Positions 11,425 to 23,927 of a stretch of DNA of 64,000 nt are shown one piece after another; within the stretch, counting starts at the first letter, position 1, and every line of letters begins with the position of its first letter. The position numbers were made by a program, and so were the translations under genes. Source of the DNA: Aspergillus flavus (lineage: Eukaryota; Ascomycota; Eurotiomycetes; Eurotiales; Aspergillaceae); assembly GCF_009017415.1 (NCBI RefSeq), contig NC_092405.1:62001-126000 (forward strand), written 5' to 3'. Below the pieces are notes generated by a model. That model saw nothing but the letters and a program-made list of their open reading frames with translations. It ran no database searches and had not been told where the DNA came from.

Positions 11425-12302
11425 CAAACGGTTATAGAGTATTTTTAGGGTCACATGACTACTGTGTATGAGAATCTGGACCATGTCTACTCAGTTACTC
11501 GTCGTCTGTTCATAAATACTTCCCCTTTCGTATCCGTGTCGGCGCTTCTTGTTCAGGAGAGAAACGTAAGCCAATTTTACAAGGAATGGGAAATTCAATT
11601 GCTGCGAATCGTATCGGGTGATAGATCCTATCAGGGCAGGTGGCAAGTCTCGCAATTACAAATCTCAGATAAATCTCAGATAAACTAGGAGTACGATCTT
11701 AAGACCTACAAGCCCGTTTCGATTACCATTTCAAGATAAGCATCCCGATAGTGGTGAGTAACTCGAAGTCGTGCTATTAGAAGTGTCATTCCGCCACCGA
11801 GATACGGAGTAGTGGGGAAGATTATGCCTTCGCGTGGACCTTCCGTGCCCTAAGACCTTCGCCTCTGGACTCTTGGACTACGGGGAAGAAGACCCACTCT
11901 GGTCATCGAGATAAGATAGTGAGAACTTCTGCTCTGTACGATAACCGTTCTTAACCCCGCCTTCTTTTTTCACAGCCGGGATACCGAATGCTGACTGGTC
12001 AGAGGTGTTATCTCCTGCTGAGTAACAAGGAAGAACAAAATCGCTATCTGCGCCATGCACCATGTATATATATCGCAATACCCACCATGGGATTATCGGT
12101 AGAATACAGAACAGACCGCGTGGACCTTCCATTGACTCGAGAAGAACCCCATGGGGAACAGACCCACCCTTCACCTCTTCGGACACGAGCTTAGCGTCGA
12201 GATATTACGGGACTCACCCGAAACCCCGATCCCCATGTATATAAACGCCCACCCAGGTAGCAAAAGATTTTGGTGTCTTTCTCCTCTACGTACAACGCTT
12301 TC
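11425..12302. other. Intergenic, 0.9 kb
   Basis: A 77-codon frame at 11455-11688 and short minus frames at 11878-12186 have no recognisable features. A small direct repeat, AAATCTCAGAT in tandem, sits near 11660-11682. The right part is the promoter of the UNC-93-like gene. Confidence 0.5.
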
Positions 12303-14360
12303 ATGATGACCGACACCAAGACGGCTGTTCCTCCTTCGGAAGAGGGTCCTCCGCCCACCTCACCAACACATATCACCGATCAGAGTCAAGGAGTCAGCAT
12401 GGATGCCGTCCCGCTATGGAAACGTGTATGGCGGCACAGTTTGACCCAGATGATGCTTTTGAGCGTCCAGGCGTTTTGTGGTCCAGCCATGTCTGACGCG
12501 ATTACCGGTGAGACTTTCATACCATCATCATATGTCAACCAGGCTGGTATAGTCGGAATGTGGCGCTAATTGATTCCAGGCCTCGGTGGTGGTGGCCTTG
12601 CAACTCCTCAGGTGTCAAATATTTCGACCGCGATCAGATATGCCACGCTGGCTGTCGGTATGTGTTTCCGCTGCCTCCAACAAGGACGTTAAGCGCGCTA
12701 ATCGGCGGATACTCTTTCAAGTTTGCTTCTTGGGCGGTCCCATAGTGAACAAAATCGGCGTCAAGTGGGCCCTGGTTATCGGCTCAATGTCCTTCCCTAT
12801 CCAAGGGTCTGCATACTACTGCAACAGCAAGTTTGGAAACCAGTGGGTGAGTGCGAGGATCTTTTGAACATGCCTACCTGCCGGATCTACGCAACTTGGC
12901 CTGCAATTTGAAAGTACGCAATGCCTGACAAAAGCCATTTTCTGTAGTACCTCATTCTCAGCGGTGCTATTGGCGGTATCGGGACCGCTTGCTGGTATGT
13001 CGCGGAGGCTGGAGCCATTATGACGCTTGCTCCGTCCGGTGCTCGTGGAAAGTATCTAGCTCTGTGGATTGTCTCGCGAAATCTCGGACAGTTAGTCGGA
13101 GGTGCAATTAAGTAAGTGTCTCAGAAGCCTACACGAAAGGCGTGCATGATGGATAAATCCTGACTGAAGCTCACTCTTCTTAAAGTCTAGCAAAGAACCA
13201 TGAGAAAGGTGCCGATGGTGGAGTCACCCCTGATACTTTCATTGCCTTTGTGATCATTGAGTGCCTCGCGTGAGTGTACTCTTCCCCTGAACAACCTCGA
13301 TGGCAGAAACTAATCTATGCGTATTGCAGTCTTCCATTCGCATTGTTAATCACGCCCTTTGAGCGCGTTATCCGATCGGATGGCACCCATATCGTGACTT
13401 CAGAGACGCTTTCGACCAAAGAGGAGCTTAGGCGCATTGCAAAGACCATAACCTCCAGGCTCATTGTGCTTTCATCCCTTTGGGCATTATGGTCATTTTT
13501 CTACACGTGGGTTACATCGTACACTTATATCCATGAAAAAGACCATGGAACGCTAACTGAATTGGCAGTGGTACTTGGACTACCTACTTAGGAACCTATT
13601 TCTCTGTCCGGGCCCGTGCTCTATCGTCTCTGATTTCTCCTTTCTTCTGCATGTTAGTCCAAGATATAATCTCTTGTTCGTGATCGACATTAACTAGTCT
13701 CTTTCCTCACCAGAATCGGCTGCTTTGGTCTCGGTTATATCCTTGACATGAAGGGTCTCAGCCAACGCCGCCGTGCGCAGATCGGTCTCTACACCGTCGT
13801 CATCCTCAACGTTGGTGTATATATCTGGTCTATCATCATGCAAACCAAGTTCAACCGCCATGATCCTGGCCACATCGACTGGGATGACAGACTGTATGCT
13901 TCATCCTTCCTGCCGTATTTCTTCGTCCAGACCACAGGTCCGTTGTCACAGTCGTACATGTATTGGCTTCTGTCATCTTTTGCAACAGATGCGCAAGGTG
14001 AGCACTGAAACAGATCTTGGTTGGGGATCACCAAGCAGTTGTTCATATGCTAATTCCCCATCAGAGAACGTTCGTAATGGTGCAGCATTCAGATGCATCG
14101 AAGCTATCGGTCAAGCAATTGCCTACGGCATGAATACTCAAACCACGAGTGACCCTCTCACTGGATTGTATGTTTCTCGCTGCACTTATATATCATCCTA
14201 TCGACGAGATGCTGACTGACTTAGTTGCGTGACGTTCGCCCTCCTCGGAGCCTCTTTGCTCCCCATGATTATGCTTGTGAACACGACACCGGATCGCATC
14301 CCTGCTGATGTGATTGCTGAGCAGCAGGATGTTGCTCGGGACAAGCTTGAGAGTGCTTAA
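12303..14360 (+). CDS. UNC-93-like / DUF895 MFS transporter
   Basis: Ten exons join in phase: 12303-12507, 12580-12657, 12722-12846, 12948-13111, 13186-13269, 13330-13506, 13569-13652, 13714-13997, 14065-14167 and 14225-14360. The product is 479 residues, normal for this fungal family. Membrane segments are visible throughout (LGGGGLATPQ loop, VVCFLGGPIVNKIG, LILSGAIGGIGTACWYVAEA, GCFGLGYILDMKG, CVTFALLGASLLPMIML). The motif APSGARGKYLALW in the central loop is typical. The family is related to nematode UNC-93. Fungal substrates are mostly unknown, although some members are linked to metabolite or ion transport. ATG 12303 is the first methionine in frame. The gene is convergent with the sugar transporter to its right. 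Confidence 0.88.
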
Positions 14361-14856
14361 TTTAGCCAGGACGTTATGGTCCTGATTAGTGTGTAACGGC
14401 GGGTGTTAGACAGTACCTATTATGAATATTCCATATACAGCTCCTCATCAAAATATTAGAGACCGTATCTCACTACTACCGTCATTCTTGAGCATTGTTA
14501 ATTGAAATATGCGTATATAGTTGCTGTCAGTGCTAGTCATAACAAGGAGCAAAGATGGGAGAGTCTGTGCGATTTCATCTCCGATATGGGTGAACGAACT
14601 ACTGTTAGAGATATTTGTCACTGAGTGCGGAGCTACTAGCTAGAAGGAAGACTTTTACTCGGAGTAGGTTTCCCGGGTTATGTTCACGATTGATTTAGAC
14701 AGAATAGTCTATAAAAGATTGATATCTATGTTAAGCAATAAAACAAAGTCACAGAGAATCCTAGGGCGGGATGTAGCCATTAGCAACAAACCGGTGGAAT
14801 ACAAACAATTCCAGCAGCCAGCGCCTCAGGTTTGCCGCTAGGGCCATCACCTCAGT
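14361..14856. other. Intergenic between convergent transporters
   Basis: Shared 3' region of the UNC-93-like gene (+) and the sugar transporter (-). It is AT-rich, with no coding signal. Confidence 0.6.
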
Positions 14857-16541
14857 TCACACACGCTCCACTTCCATACCACTTATCTCCTTTTCATTCG
14901 ACTGCTGTTCCGTTTGAATATACCCATATGCCTTGATCTCCGCAGCCATCTTCCTGGCCTGTTTCACCGGGTCCCCGCCTCGGGAGAAGATGAGATCAAT
15001 ATCCTCAAGACGCAGATTGCTAGTCTCCGGATAGAAGAAGTAGATGATTGGGATAAAGAGGAGATTAGTGATCATGAAAATCAGGTACGCCTTCCACTGA
15101 ATGCGGTTGATGATCACTGGCGTGATCATGACCACGGTAAAGTTCCACAGCCAGTTAGAGCTTACTCCGATAGCCGTGCCTTTCGTCCGGGCTTCTAGTG
15201 GTAGGATCTCTGGGACGTACACCCACGGGACCGAGTTGATAGACATGCCATGGATCAGCATATATAGGAAGAAGAAGGTAACAGAGGCGGAGGCATAGGC
15301 CTTTCCATTCGGCTCGTTGACCTGAGATAGCAGGGCGGCGACCATGAGCATACATACGCCGAGGCCAAAAGAACCAATCATCATTGTCTTCCGTCGGCCC
15401 ATTCGATCCAGCATGAATGCGGGAAGAAGCGATCCGAGCATAAACATGATCTGGATGCACCCGCCGAGGATTTGAGAAAGTTGGGCACTCATGCCAACGT
15501 TGTTTCTCAGGACCGCTGTTATGTAGATCATCAGCAGGGGTCGTTTAATTCAAGGAATCCAGCACTTACTCGGAACGAAATAAACGACTAGGTTAATCCC
15601 TCCAACCTGGTTCATGAGCTGAATACCCCACGCAAGGAGCACTCGTTGGCCCGTCTTCACCTCATCGTTACGGAAGATCTTCCAGAAAGACTGTTTGCTG
15701 ACTGCGTCTTCCAGCTCAATAGCCGATAAAATCGCCCTGCGCTCGTTGACGATATATTCGTCGTCCTGCTCCTTGTTATAGACCGCACAGAGGACTTCCA
15801 TAGCTTCTTGCTCTTGGCCGTGGTTCATAAGCCATCGCGGGGATTCGGGGAGGCCAAAGACAAGCACAATAACAAAGATAGCGAACACGATTTGCATCGC
15901 AATAGGAAGTCGCCAGGCGATAGGGCCGCCGACAAATGACATTCCAAAGTCAAACCAGTACGCCACAACAATACCGACTGCAGTAAAGAGTACTTCGGAT
16001 GAAATCAGACGTCCTCTGGTTTTACCCTCGCACATTTCAGCTTGATACCTTGAGTCCCAGTGAGCATTTTGCTTCTCCCTGTGATCGCTAACACCACAAC
16101 TTACATTGGCACTGTGGATGTCTTCAGACCTGTGCCCGCGCCCGTCACTAGTCGCCCAATGATCAGATGGGGCACCGTAAACGCGGTAGTCTGCAGTACT
16201 GCGCCCACGATGACCACACCCATCGCCAGCCAGATGGTCTTCCGGCGTCCGAACGTCTCTCCAATGAAGAAATTGACTAACATCCATATGGCTCAGCTTG
16301 ATGCTCATTCATATCGGCCAGTTCACTTACCCAAGCACCCCAAAAGACAGCCCAGGTTATAGCAGCTTACTATAATTCCTTCCTCCGAATCATCGGGATA
16401 ATTGAACTGCTTCCTCCAGTCATCATTCCCGACAATCCCACTGAAGACGCCCTGGTCATATCCGAATAGGACAAAAGCCACAAGACAGCATGCCGTGATG
16501 GCTGCCTGAAGGGATGTGCCTCTTCCATACCAGGTGCGCAT
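14857..16541 (-). CDS. MFS sugar transporter (12-TM)
   Basis: Four exons join in phase on the minus strand: 16541-16331, 16276-16105, 16048-15570 and 15515-14857, giving 506 residues. Sugar-porter signatures are present: FGYDQGVFSGI in TM1, GRRKTIW after TM2, GRLVTGAGTGL, the PESPRWL motif, DRMGRRKTMM after TM8, and VPWVYVPEILPLEARTKG, ending with the PETSNLRLEDID motif after TM12. Introns are 54-56 bp. It probably imports a hexose or related sugar at the plasma membrane by proton symport; the substrate cannot be told. Its promoter lies in the 1.15-kb gap toward 17.7 kb. Confidence 0.92.
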
Positions 16542-17696
16542 GATGAACGGTGGGAGGTATCGTTATGAGAAGTGGTCAACGATCGAACACCACATGCCTA
16601 TGCCTATGGATCCGGTCCATCGGGGATGCGTTCTTTTATATCCACCTCGAATCATGTATATGACGAAACGCGAGTTGCCAGGGTCGGGAACACCCCGTCA
16701 TTGTGGATGATAAGGGTCCATTGTTGTCCGCTTGACGGACGGCGACCAGGTCGCGCAGTGGATCCAACGCGGAGATTTCAGGAAGCTGGAGAAAGTCATG
16801 GTTATGCGGAGAGTGAGGGTCTGGGTCTGGGGAATGTTTTGTCTTCATCGGGCAAGTCGGGGCCAAACTCGGCTTCCGTCCGAACCCCATTGCGGTTTAA
16901 CTTGCCTGGTTGGGCCCGCACCAGGATAAGTATTGCTCCGGAGCACGTGGCTTTCCTCTTCGGGGAAAGTGTGCTCATTTTGGAAGCCGCAACCACTCCG
17001 TTTCTCCACCGCTTTTGTTGCCCTTCGTCTGTCTTGCCCTGACCATTCCAGGACCTGGATGGAGGGGCCCACTCACTACCTAGGCGATTGGGAGTTGATA
17101 AAATCCAGTCAGCGATGATCGTATCATTCAAGTACATACATGGTTACATTCACTTACGAGTACCTCATGATCCGCTGAGAATGGTCTGGCAATGTTGCTG
17201 ATCGTACAAGGGGAGCACAAAATATATATTGAGTCGTGGAGAGTAATAACATCCTGTATGGTATTTAGTATTATATCTAGCTTTATATCCTGACATTCCT
17301 CGACCAAAGGTTTGATTCCAAAGAGCTAACTATGCTTGTCATATCTTCGTGATTCGTGAAGTCGTTCGATGTAACTTCCCTGCCGCATAGACGAGTCAGG
17401 GGGAGCTCAGGAAAATTGTACATTCTATCCTCCTGCTCTAGGTAATCGGACTCTCTTTCGGATCAGATCCCAGGGTCAACGATTCTTTGACCTAAACGTG
17501 GAGATGAGTGCTGTATGGAAACGTGCTCATTTGATAGCCTGAGTGCATTGAACATAACCAGGCAGACAACGTAATCAACCTTCCACTTCAGGGGCTTCAA
17601 GTTTCCTGTTCCATTGAGACGCTATACCAAACCAATTGAGTACAAGTAGTGTTACTTGTCCCGACCTTTGTTGATCGCCACTTCCAGTTTGTATGA
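16542..17696. other. Intergenic, 1.15 kb
   Basis: Upstream region of the sugar transporter and 3' side of the Zn2Cys6 gene. Several overlapping frames of 60-156 codons exist on both strands at 16572-17137 but contradict each other and show no family feature. I do not support a gene here. Confidence 0.5.
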
Positions 17697-19841
17697 CTAA
17701 AGACAAGAAAAGTCAAACTCATCAGGGTTCCACATCGTGTCCGGGTTGATAAAGGCAGAGTCCGAAGGACATTTGGGGATATTGATATTTAAAAAATTTC
17801 CCAGTTGATCGTCGATGTCTTGAAACATGGGGTCCGTCACAAAATTATTGAAGCCACTGGTATCTAAGTCTTCAAAATCGAACAACAATTGGTGATCAGT
17901 CATTGCGACAGCCTCGTCTGCACAAATTTGTTGGTCGTGTGCCGCTTCGGCTACTTCTTCTAAGCTTTCTTCAGAATGGAAAGGACCTATATTGTAGACC
18001 TCGCAGTTTGATGAGGTTGAAGCTGCCGGTCCTTTCTTATGTGACGGCGATAACTGACTCGCTCTCCCAGCCACGCGTTGCATGCCACCCAATGCACGCT
18101 GACCAAGCCGGGTCATCACTTGAGCGGACCACCATGTCGAGCTTAGAGCCTCCAGGCTCTTATAAAAAGTTTGTAAGTGCTTCTTTGCCGCATACTGAGT
18201 ACTGGGAAGCTGACACCGCTTGAGCTGTTTATAGGATATTGAGAACCCGAGGGATATGGAATAAGCAACGGTGGGTAAAGGCACGAACTGACTGATGGTA
18301 CACATTTGTAGCAGGGTGGCTAAGCGATATACAGCTAGATCCTGTCGTAGGTACAGCGCGTGAGACCTCGGTTGAGCCTTGAGGCCCCATGGCCGTGAGG
18401 CGAGAAGAGCTATTGCATGGTACGCCAATTCGAAAGACACTGGGGTAGTTCAGTGAGCGCACTGGGAGGAAGAAGGCATAAGGAGACTGACACGTTTGAT
18501 CCAAAGATATATCCTCCGCTTGACATTTTGCAATCAGTTCTTCGAAGCGGGGAATTTCGGGTTTGTTCTCATCTACGGGGGCATCTAGGGTCGGCCGATA
18601 CACTACCATGACCTCGCCCATTATGGACGCCAGGGAAAGCCAGACGCGAAAGGGGCTGTCAAAGAGGTCAATCACGTCTGTGAGCTGTTGCCCTAGGTCT
18701 CTGTCGTGAATTACCAACGGCCTCCCGTGAATGGCCGCGATCCACCGGTCCAGACTCCATAGGCACCAAAACAGTGTAACTAGCGGTTTTTCATGTCTCT
18801 CAGGGCCACACTTTAGGAAGTGTAGCCCGACAGTGTGAGCATGATGGATGGCTTGAGCTAAATACAAGGACGCGTCCTCGAAGCTCTTAGGTCCCGAAGC
18901 ATGCAACGAAGCAAGGGCGAGGATTTGTATTAAAGTCATTCTTTGCCGCTCCAAACGCATGGTAATGGCATGGCACAGGTCATCGTACAGAAGATTGCTA
19001 AACCTGCAAGGTGACATGGTTTCGGCACGATCCCCAAGTCGGAGGATTGGTTCTGCCTCGCCTTCCTTTGAGGCCACTAGACATATTGCCTGTAGGAGAT
19101 ACGGGGAAACAGTACCATTGCGGAATTGTACTTGAAAATCTTCCTCGTGAACTAAAGGAAGCACTGGGTGGATACGACGGAAGTAAATGTTTATCAATGC
19201 TTCTTGGGTTTGTCGTGGCGGAAGAAGAGCGCCCGGGCGGCCTGAGTGTCGCTTCTGGCGAGACATCTGATATCTGGTACTGCTCGACGAGAGTTCTTCA
19301 TGATAGGCATTCTCGCCGTTTTCAATAAATTCATTTTCCCTATCCAGCCAGACTCCGACATCCCGCTGGTGAGCACGCCCACGCATGAGTCTCGTACTAC
19401 CATCGCCGACAAAAAGTACGACTGGGTTCAAGTCACCGATAAAACGGTGGACACATGTATCCCGCCGTGAGGGTTGCGAAGCATTCTTTTGAGTTTCCAT
19501 GTGAACTTGAGAGGATTGCTGGGTACTCTGTAGCTTGGGCTCCGCAGGCTCGCCAGGAAGCTGCTGCGATGCTGAGACACCCACGGGCGGTCGCGACCCC
19601 CGAGTGGTAGCTGGAGAATACTGAACGAACTGAGTAGTCGGCCGCAGTGGCGTAGACAACCCTGATTGTCGGTTTGCTTTCTGGTGGTAGCATTTTTTCT
19701 AAACATCATCGGGTGAGTCATTAGGGAGTGCAAGTGAAGATACCAACGAACCTTTCTCAGGCGACACCTCTCACAAGCGCCTCTGGCATATGTTCTTTTC
19801 GGGGTTTTCCCGTCTTGACTGATGTGGAAGGTGAGGTCCAT
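17697..19841 (-). CDS. Fungal transcription factor with an incomplete Zn2Cys6 cluster, CTF1/Far-like
   Basis: Three exons join in phase on the minus strand: 19841-19752, 19698-18492 and 18439-17697, giving 679 residues. The N-terminus has the first half of a zinc binuclear cluster, CERCRLRKKKC (C-x2-C-x6-C), created by intron 1 joining RLRK to KKC. The second C-x2-C-x6-C half is absent: the next residues run YHQKANRQSGLSTPLRP with no cysteine. The fungal-specific middle homology region is intact, with RFIGDLNP, DVGVWL, IYFRRIHPVLPLVHE and LHASGPKSFEDA. The IGDLNP and DVGVWL segments recall the cutinase/fatty-acid regulators (CTF1, FarA/FarB); this is a tentative memory-based match. It may be a regulator with altered DNA binding or a decaying gene. 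Confidence 0.75.
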
Positions 19842-20405
19842 ATCGGCCGACTCGGATTGTGTTGTTGTTCAATGTCGAGTGTGGCGATTAACGAGCCAAT
19901 GATGCGGATTTATATTACTTCATAGAAACTGCATGCAAGCACAACTAAAATGACGGTCACTTGTCTGAGATGACTAGCGACGGGTTTGACTCAGAGTGCC
20001 TTCGATATCTGTGCAGGTAAACGTGGACAACGACATCCGATGCATTTTTGTAGTTCTGATCATGGAGGAGGTTGAGTATTTTGCCTGATACGGCAGTCTT
20101 GCGCCGGCGGGAGACTTACCCTTTTCGGCTATTCCGCCCCTTGTATGGAAGTTCCGCTTTTCTTACCGTAAATGGAAAGACCTTCATTTCACCGCGATAT
20201 AAAGACAATACAAGAATACGATTTGGAGGCAATGCCTTAAGAACCGGAATGGAGCAATAAAGCAGATCACCGAGGCATTCAGTGTCTAAGGACCAATTGA
20301 TACCTTTCATCATGTTCTTCAATGAGACCCTGTCTTGCAGTCTAAGGTTTGATCCGACTCTAGACTCCCATATTGACGTTGTGCTCAAGACTAGCTGACA
20401 CCATA
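19842..20405. other. Intergenic between divergent genes
   Basis: Promoter region shared by the regulator (-) and the arrestin-like gene (+). A 129-codon minus frame at 20116-20505 partly overlaps the arrestin first exon and has no recognisable domain, so it is not called. Confidence 0.5.
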
Positions 20406-21813
20406 ATGCCTCACATCTACAGTTTAGACAAGTCGTGTATCTTCCTTCCGACTTCGAACTTCTCCGAAAGCAAGGCTTGCATATCTGGGAAGCTTCGCTT
20501 ATCACTTGCGCAAGCTATAACCGTCAAAGGAATATCAGTCCAGGTCCGAGGTATAGCTAAACTGTTAGTAATCCTCTATTGTTTCCAAAATTATACATGA
20601 CCTAACAGCGGTAGGCCTTATGATGAGGGCACATTCTTCAGATCCTATCATGAAGAGAATACATTTGCAGCGACGCAGCCGTTGGCGTCGTCCCATCAGC
20701 AGAATCCTTTCAGCCTACCGGCAGGGGACTATGAATTTCCCTTCAGTATTCCTCTAAACAGAAATATGCTCGAGACTATCCCAGGCCCGGAGACCAACTA
20801 CCACTCATATCAAGTCCATGCCATGATCGAGCGCAGGTTGAATAGAAATATCGTTGTCTCAGAGCCTCTACGGATTTATAAACGGTTTTCCGTGGAGGAG
20901 AGTCTCAACTGGATGTCAGCCTTGAATGTCAGCAATGCAACACTCTTGTTTCTGTATACATATGACTAACAATGTCTCATAGTCAATCGACAAGCAGTGG
21001 GATAACGTCGCACAATATAGCATTTCTATCCCCGACGTCAACATCCCATTTGGCGCAACATTTCCAATGAAACTCCGGTTCGCTCCATTATCAAAGGGGA
21101 TAAAGCTCCACGCGTTGACCATCGATGTAATTGAGCAACACGAGGTCAAAATTAGCGCCCCAGCAGCATACTCCGCGCAGTTCAACGTTCACTTTCTCTC
21201 ATCCAAACGGGAGCACATCATTTTCAACGAGCGGCACAACCTAGACGATTGTATAGCACCAGAATCTGAGGAACCTGATCTTGAGTGGTGCATCACAAAA
21301 ACAATATCTTTGCCACAGGACCTTGCAGCTTGCACCCAGGACGTGAGTTCTAAGATGATGACGATCAAGCATCAAGTAGCATTCACTGTCGAGCTACTCG
21401 GTGTGGGAAAAGGGCTATCAATGGTAGGTATCTGATCATTTGATTATATGACCCTACACACTTTTACGGGACTGCCCTTGCTGATATCTGTATAGATAAA
21501 AGGAACAATTCCTTTCAATATCTACATGTCACCACACGTCATCAGTGAACACGGCACTGTCCGACGGGTTCATATCGATGGATGCCACGATGATTACGTG
21601 CCTCCTCCCCCTCTGTATAGCAAGCATCAAAATGATCTGCTGCTACCTATGGGGGAATGTCCACTAAATACTAAGACCCTACGACTGCATTGCGAGCAGT
21701 CGCTGGATAATATCTTCTTCAATTCTGCCGCGCTTGATTGTGCACCCAGTTATGAAACAGTGATTCAAAACCAACCATTAATTGCAAACTACACTCAGAC
21801 AACGTATTCTTAG
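20406..21813 (+). CDS. Arrestin-domain ubiquitin-ligase adaptor (ART-like)
   Basis: Four exons join in phase: 20406-20563, 20609-20927, 20983-21423 and 21496-21813, giving 411 residues. The N-terminal arrestin fold begins with YSLDKSCIFLP and a strand pair (ISGKLRLSLAQAITVKGISVQVRG). It continues after the first, 45-bp intron with GTFFRSYHE and a GDYEFPFSIPL strand typical of arrestin-N. The arrestin-C part follows (DVNIPFGATFPMKLRFAP). The tail carries PPPPLY, a PPxY motif of the kind that recruits Rsp5/HulA-type HECT ubiquitin ligases. Family members direct ubiquitination and endocytosis of plasma-membrane permeases, a fitting function in a transporter-rich region. The start is the first ATG before the arrestin strand; a further upstream exon cannot be excluded. 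Confidence 0.78.
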
Positions 21814-22065
21814 AATTGGATGGCAGGATATTCTTTTGACCATGGCCGTTACCACTAACCCGTTTCGACTTAGAGCAATGAGGCTTGTTAGTAAACGTCT
21901 TCGCCAAGTACTTTGTCTAGGGGGATCGGATTCCAGTGAGGCTTTTGTTTCCACCAGGATGGCGTCGTCAATGTTAGTCAAAACAAATGAACAGCACGGG
22001 ACGAGTCGACCTTCGCGCGATGAACCTTGCGAATCAATGGGCAGGCCAGCAACACCTTCGACGCG

Positions 22066-23616
22066 ATGTCCGACCGTGGCAGCGCGCGTGAAGTAGCCGA
22101 GTCTGCAAAAGTCGCGAGATTCTGGCTCCTCATGTTCAACCTGGCCGCTGTCCTGATATTGTCCAGCGTAGACATGAACATCGTCGCTACGGCAGTTCCT
22201 AGCATTACAACCTATTTTCACACAGTGGCAGATGTCGGGTGGTATTCTTCTGCATTCAAGCTCAGCCAATGCTCCTTCCAGTTTGTGTTTGGCAAGGCCT
22301 ACCAGCTCTTCTCTATCAAACGCGTCTTTTTGTTTGCCAATGCTATCTCGATAGCAGGTTCGTTGCTCTGTGGGGCGGCCACTACATCAACCATGCTCAT
22401 CGTTGGGAGGACTGTCGCTGGACTAGGATCAGCTGGTCTTCTTTCAGGGTGCTTCGTTATCCTCGTGCAATCCACACCTTTGCGCAGACGACCAATATTC
22501 ACCGGCATTATGGGTGCCGTCGAAGGCCTGGCGACACTATCTGCACCACTTCTTGGTGGAGCGATTGTGCAGTCAATTGGCTGGCGATGGTGCTTTTACA
22601 TCAGCGCACCTCTTGGTGCTGTTGCGCTGGTGTTGACAATGTGTTGTTTCTCAGATTTGCTGAAGTCTAGCGACATTTCGCGCCTGGCAATTAGGGAGAA
22701 AATCTTGCAACTATACTTGGTTAGCAATCTGCTGTTCATACCGGCGATCACGGCCCTGTTCCTTGCCATTCCGTGGGCCGGTACGAAGTATTCCTGGGGT
22801 AGTGGCTTAGTGATAGGCTTCATTATTGCCTTCGCTGTCCTCATGGCGGCCTTTATCTACAACCAAAAACGCTGAGGAGATGCTGCCCCTCTCCCTTTTC
22901 GCATTATAAAGCGCCGTAGCGTGATCGCTGGATGTATATTCATTATATGCGGCAATAGTACTGACAGTGTACTTGAGTATTATCTGCCTACTTACTATCA
23001 GATTGTACGTGGATATACTCACACCCAGAGCGGCTACATGATGCTTTCTATTATATATCGCCGGTACCATTGGCGCACTCATCCACGGCTTCGGGACCGG
23101 CGCCATTGGGTACTACGCACCATTTATGCATTTCGCCTCAGCTATAATGCCTGTTGCCGCGGGACTCATCACCACCTTCTAAATCAACACAAGCTTCGCG
23201 GAGTTAATTATATACACTGCGTTCTCGGGCCTTGCATATGGCATCGACTTCTCCGGACCACAGAACGCTGTCCAAACAGTGTTACCTGTGGAGGACGTGC
23301 CGCTTGATACATCCATTATGCTTTTCGCCCAGTCTTTCGGTCCAGCTGTTGCGATTGCAATTGCACAGGTCCTCTTCGTCAATCAGCTGTCAACTAATCT
23401 CAATGGTCTCGTGTCAGATCTGGAGGAGCATATATATCGAGAATACTGGCCTAGCGCAAATTGTGACATCCATGCCACCGGCTAAGACGCGAGAATCTCG
23501 TGGCAATTGATAAAAGCCTTATACAGACATGGTACTTGGTAGTTGCACTCGCACGTGGCACGATGATTGGGAGCTTGAGGATAGAATGGCGCTCCATGAA
23601 GTCGAGACGCGACTAG
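22066..23616 (+). pseudogene. Decayed DHA2-family MFS transporter, paralogue of the gene at 4325-6050
   Basis: The first 270 codons (from ATG 22066) are a good DHA2 protein: MNIVATAVPSI, DVGWYSSAFKL, IGWRWCFY. The frame then breaks repeatedly. A TGA at 22873-22875 replaces an arginine codon (CGA in the consensus context RGDAAPLPFRII). A frameshift lies near 23055-23062, a TAA at 23180-23182 stands where CAA is likely, and further frameshifts occur near 23443 and 23487. Homology resumes after each lesion (YYAPFMHF, FGPAVAIAIAQVLFVNQL, QTWYLVVALARG, IEWRSMKS) and ends at TAG 23614-23616. Two of the stops are C-to-T changes. Unlike the 4325 paralogue it has no intron at the WRWCF or YYQIVR positions. 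It is nonfunctional as a transporter. Confidence 0.9.
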
Positions 23617-23927
23617 GAATGATTGAAGATAGGGAGGACTGGTGTGTAGTACTAAGACCCACCCATCCGATAGCTATATCTCTGGGTGATCACTGGTGCT
23701 TTCGATATCAAGAGGCTTTTGTACTTCATGAGTTGTAATGCATACCAAGCCTTGGGACGCAGAAGCCTCAGGAACTGATGGACAGATCGATGGTAACGAA
23801 CAACTGTGGAAAGATAAAACAATCATCACATGTAGTACTAAGCAAAGTACCTTAATGTCCAAGTTGTGGTATTATTCAATCTTTCAAATTGATGAGGCCG
23901 TCCACATTAATTCTACTATCTACACAG
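23617..23927. other. Intergenic, 311 bp
   Basis: 3' side of the pseudogene and of the convergent M20 gene. I see nothing else in it. Confidence 0.5.

Noticed and set aside
16572..17137. Cluster of overlapping frames up to 156 codons on both strands
   Set aside because: The frames overlap each other, have no domain, signal peptide or splice continuation, and lie in the upstream region of the sugar transporter.
20116..20505. 129-codon minus-strand frame with several cysteines
   Set aside because: It overlaps the first exon of the arrestin-like gene on the other strand and has no recognisable family.
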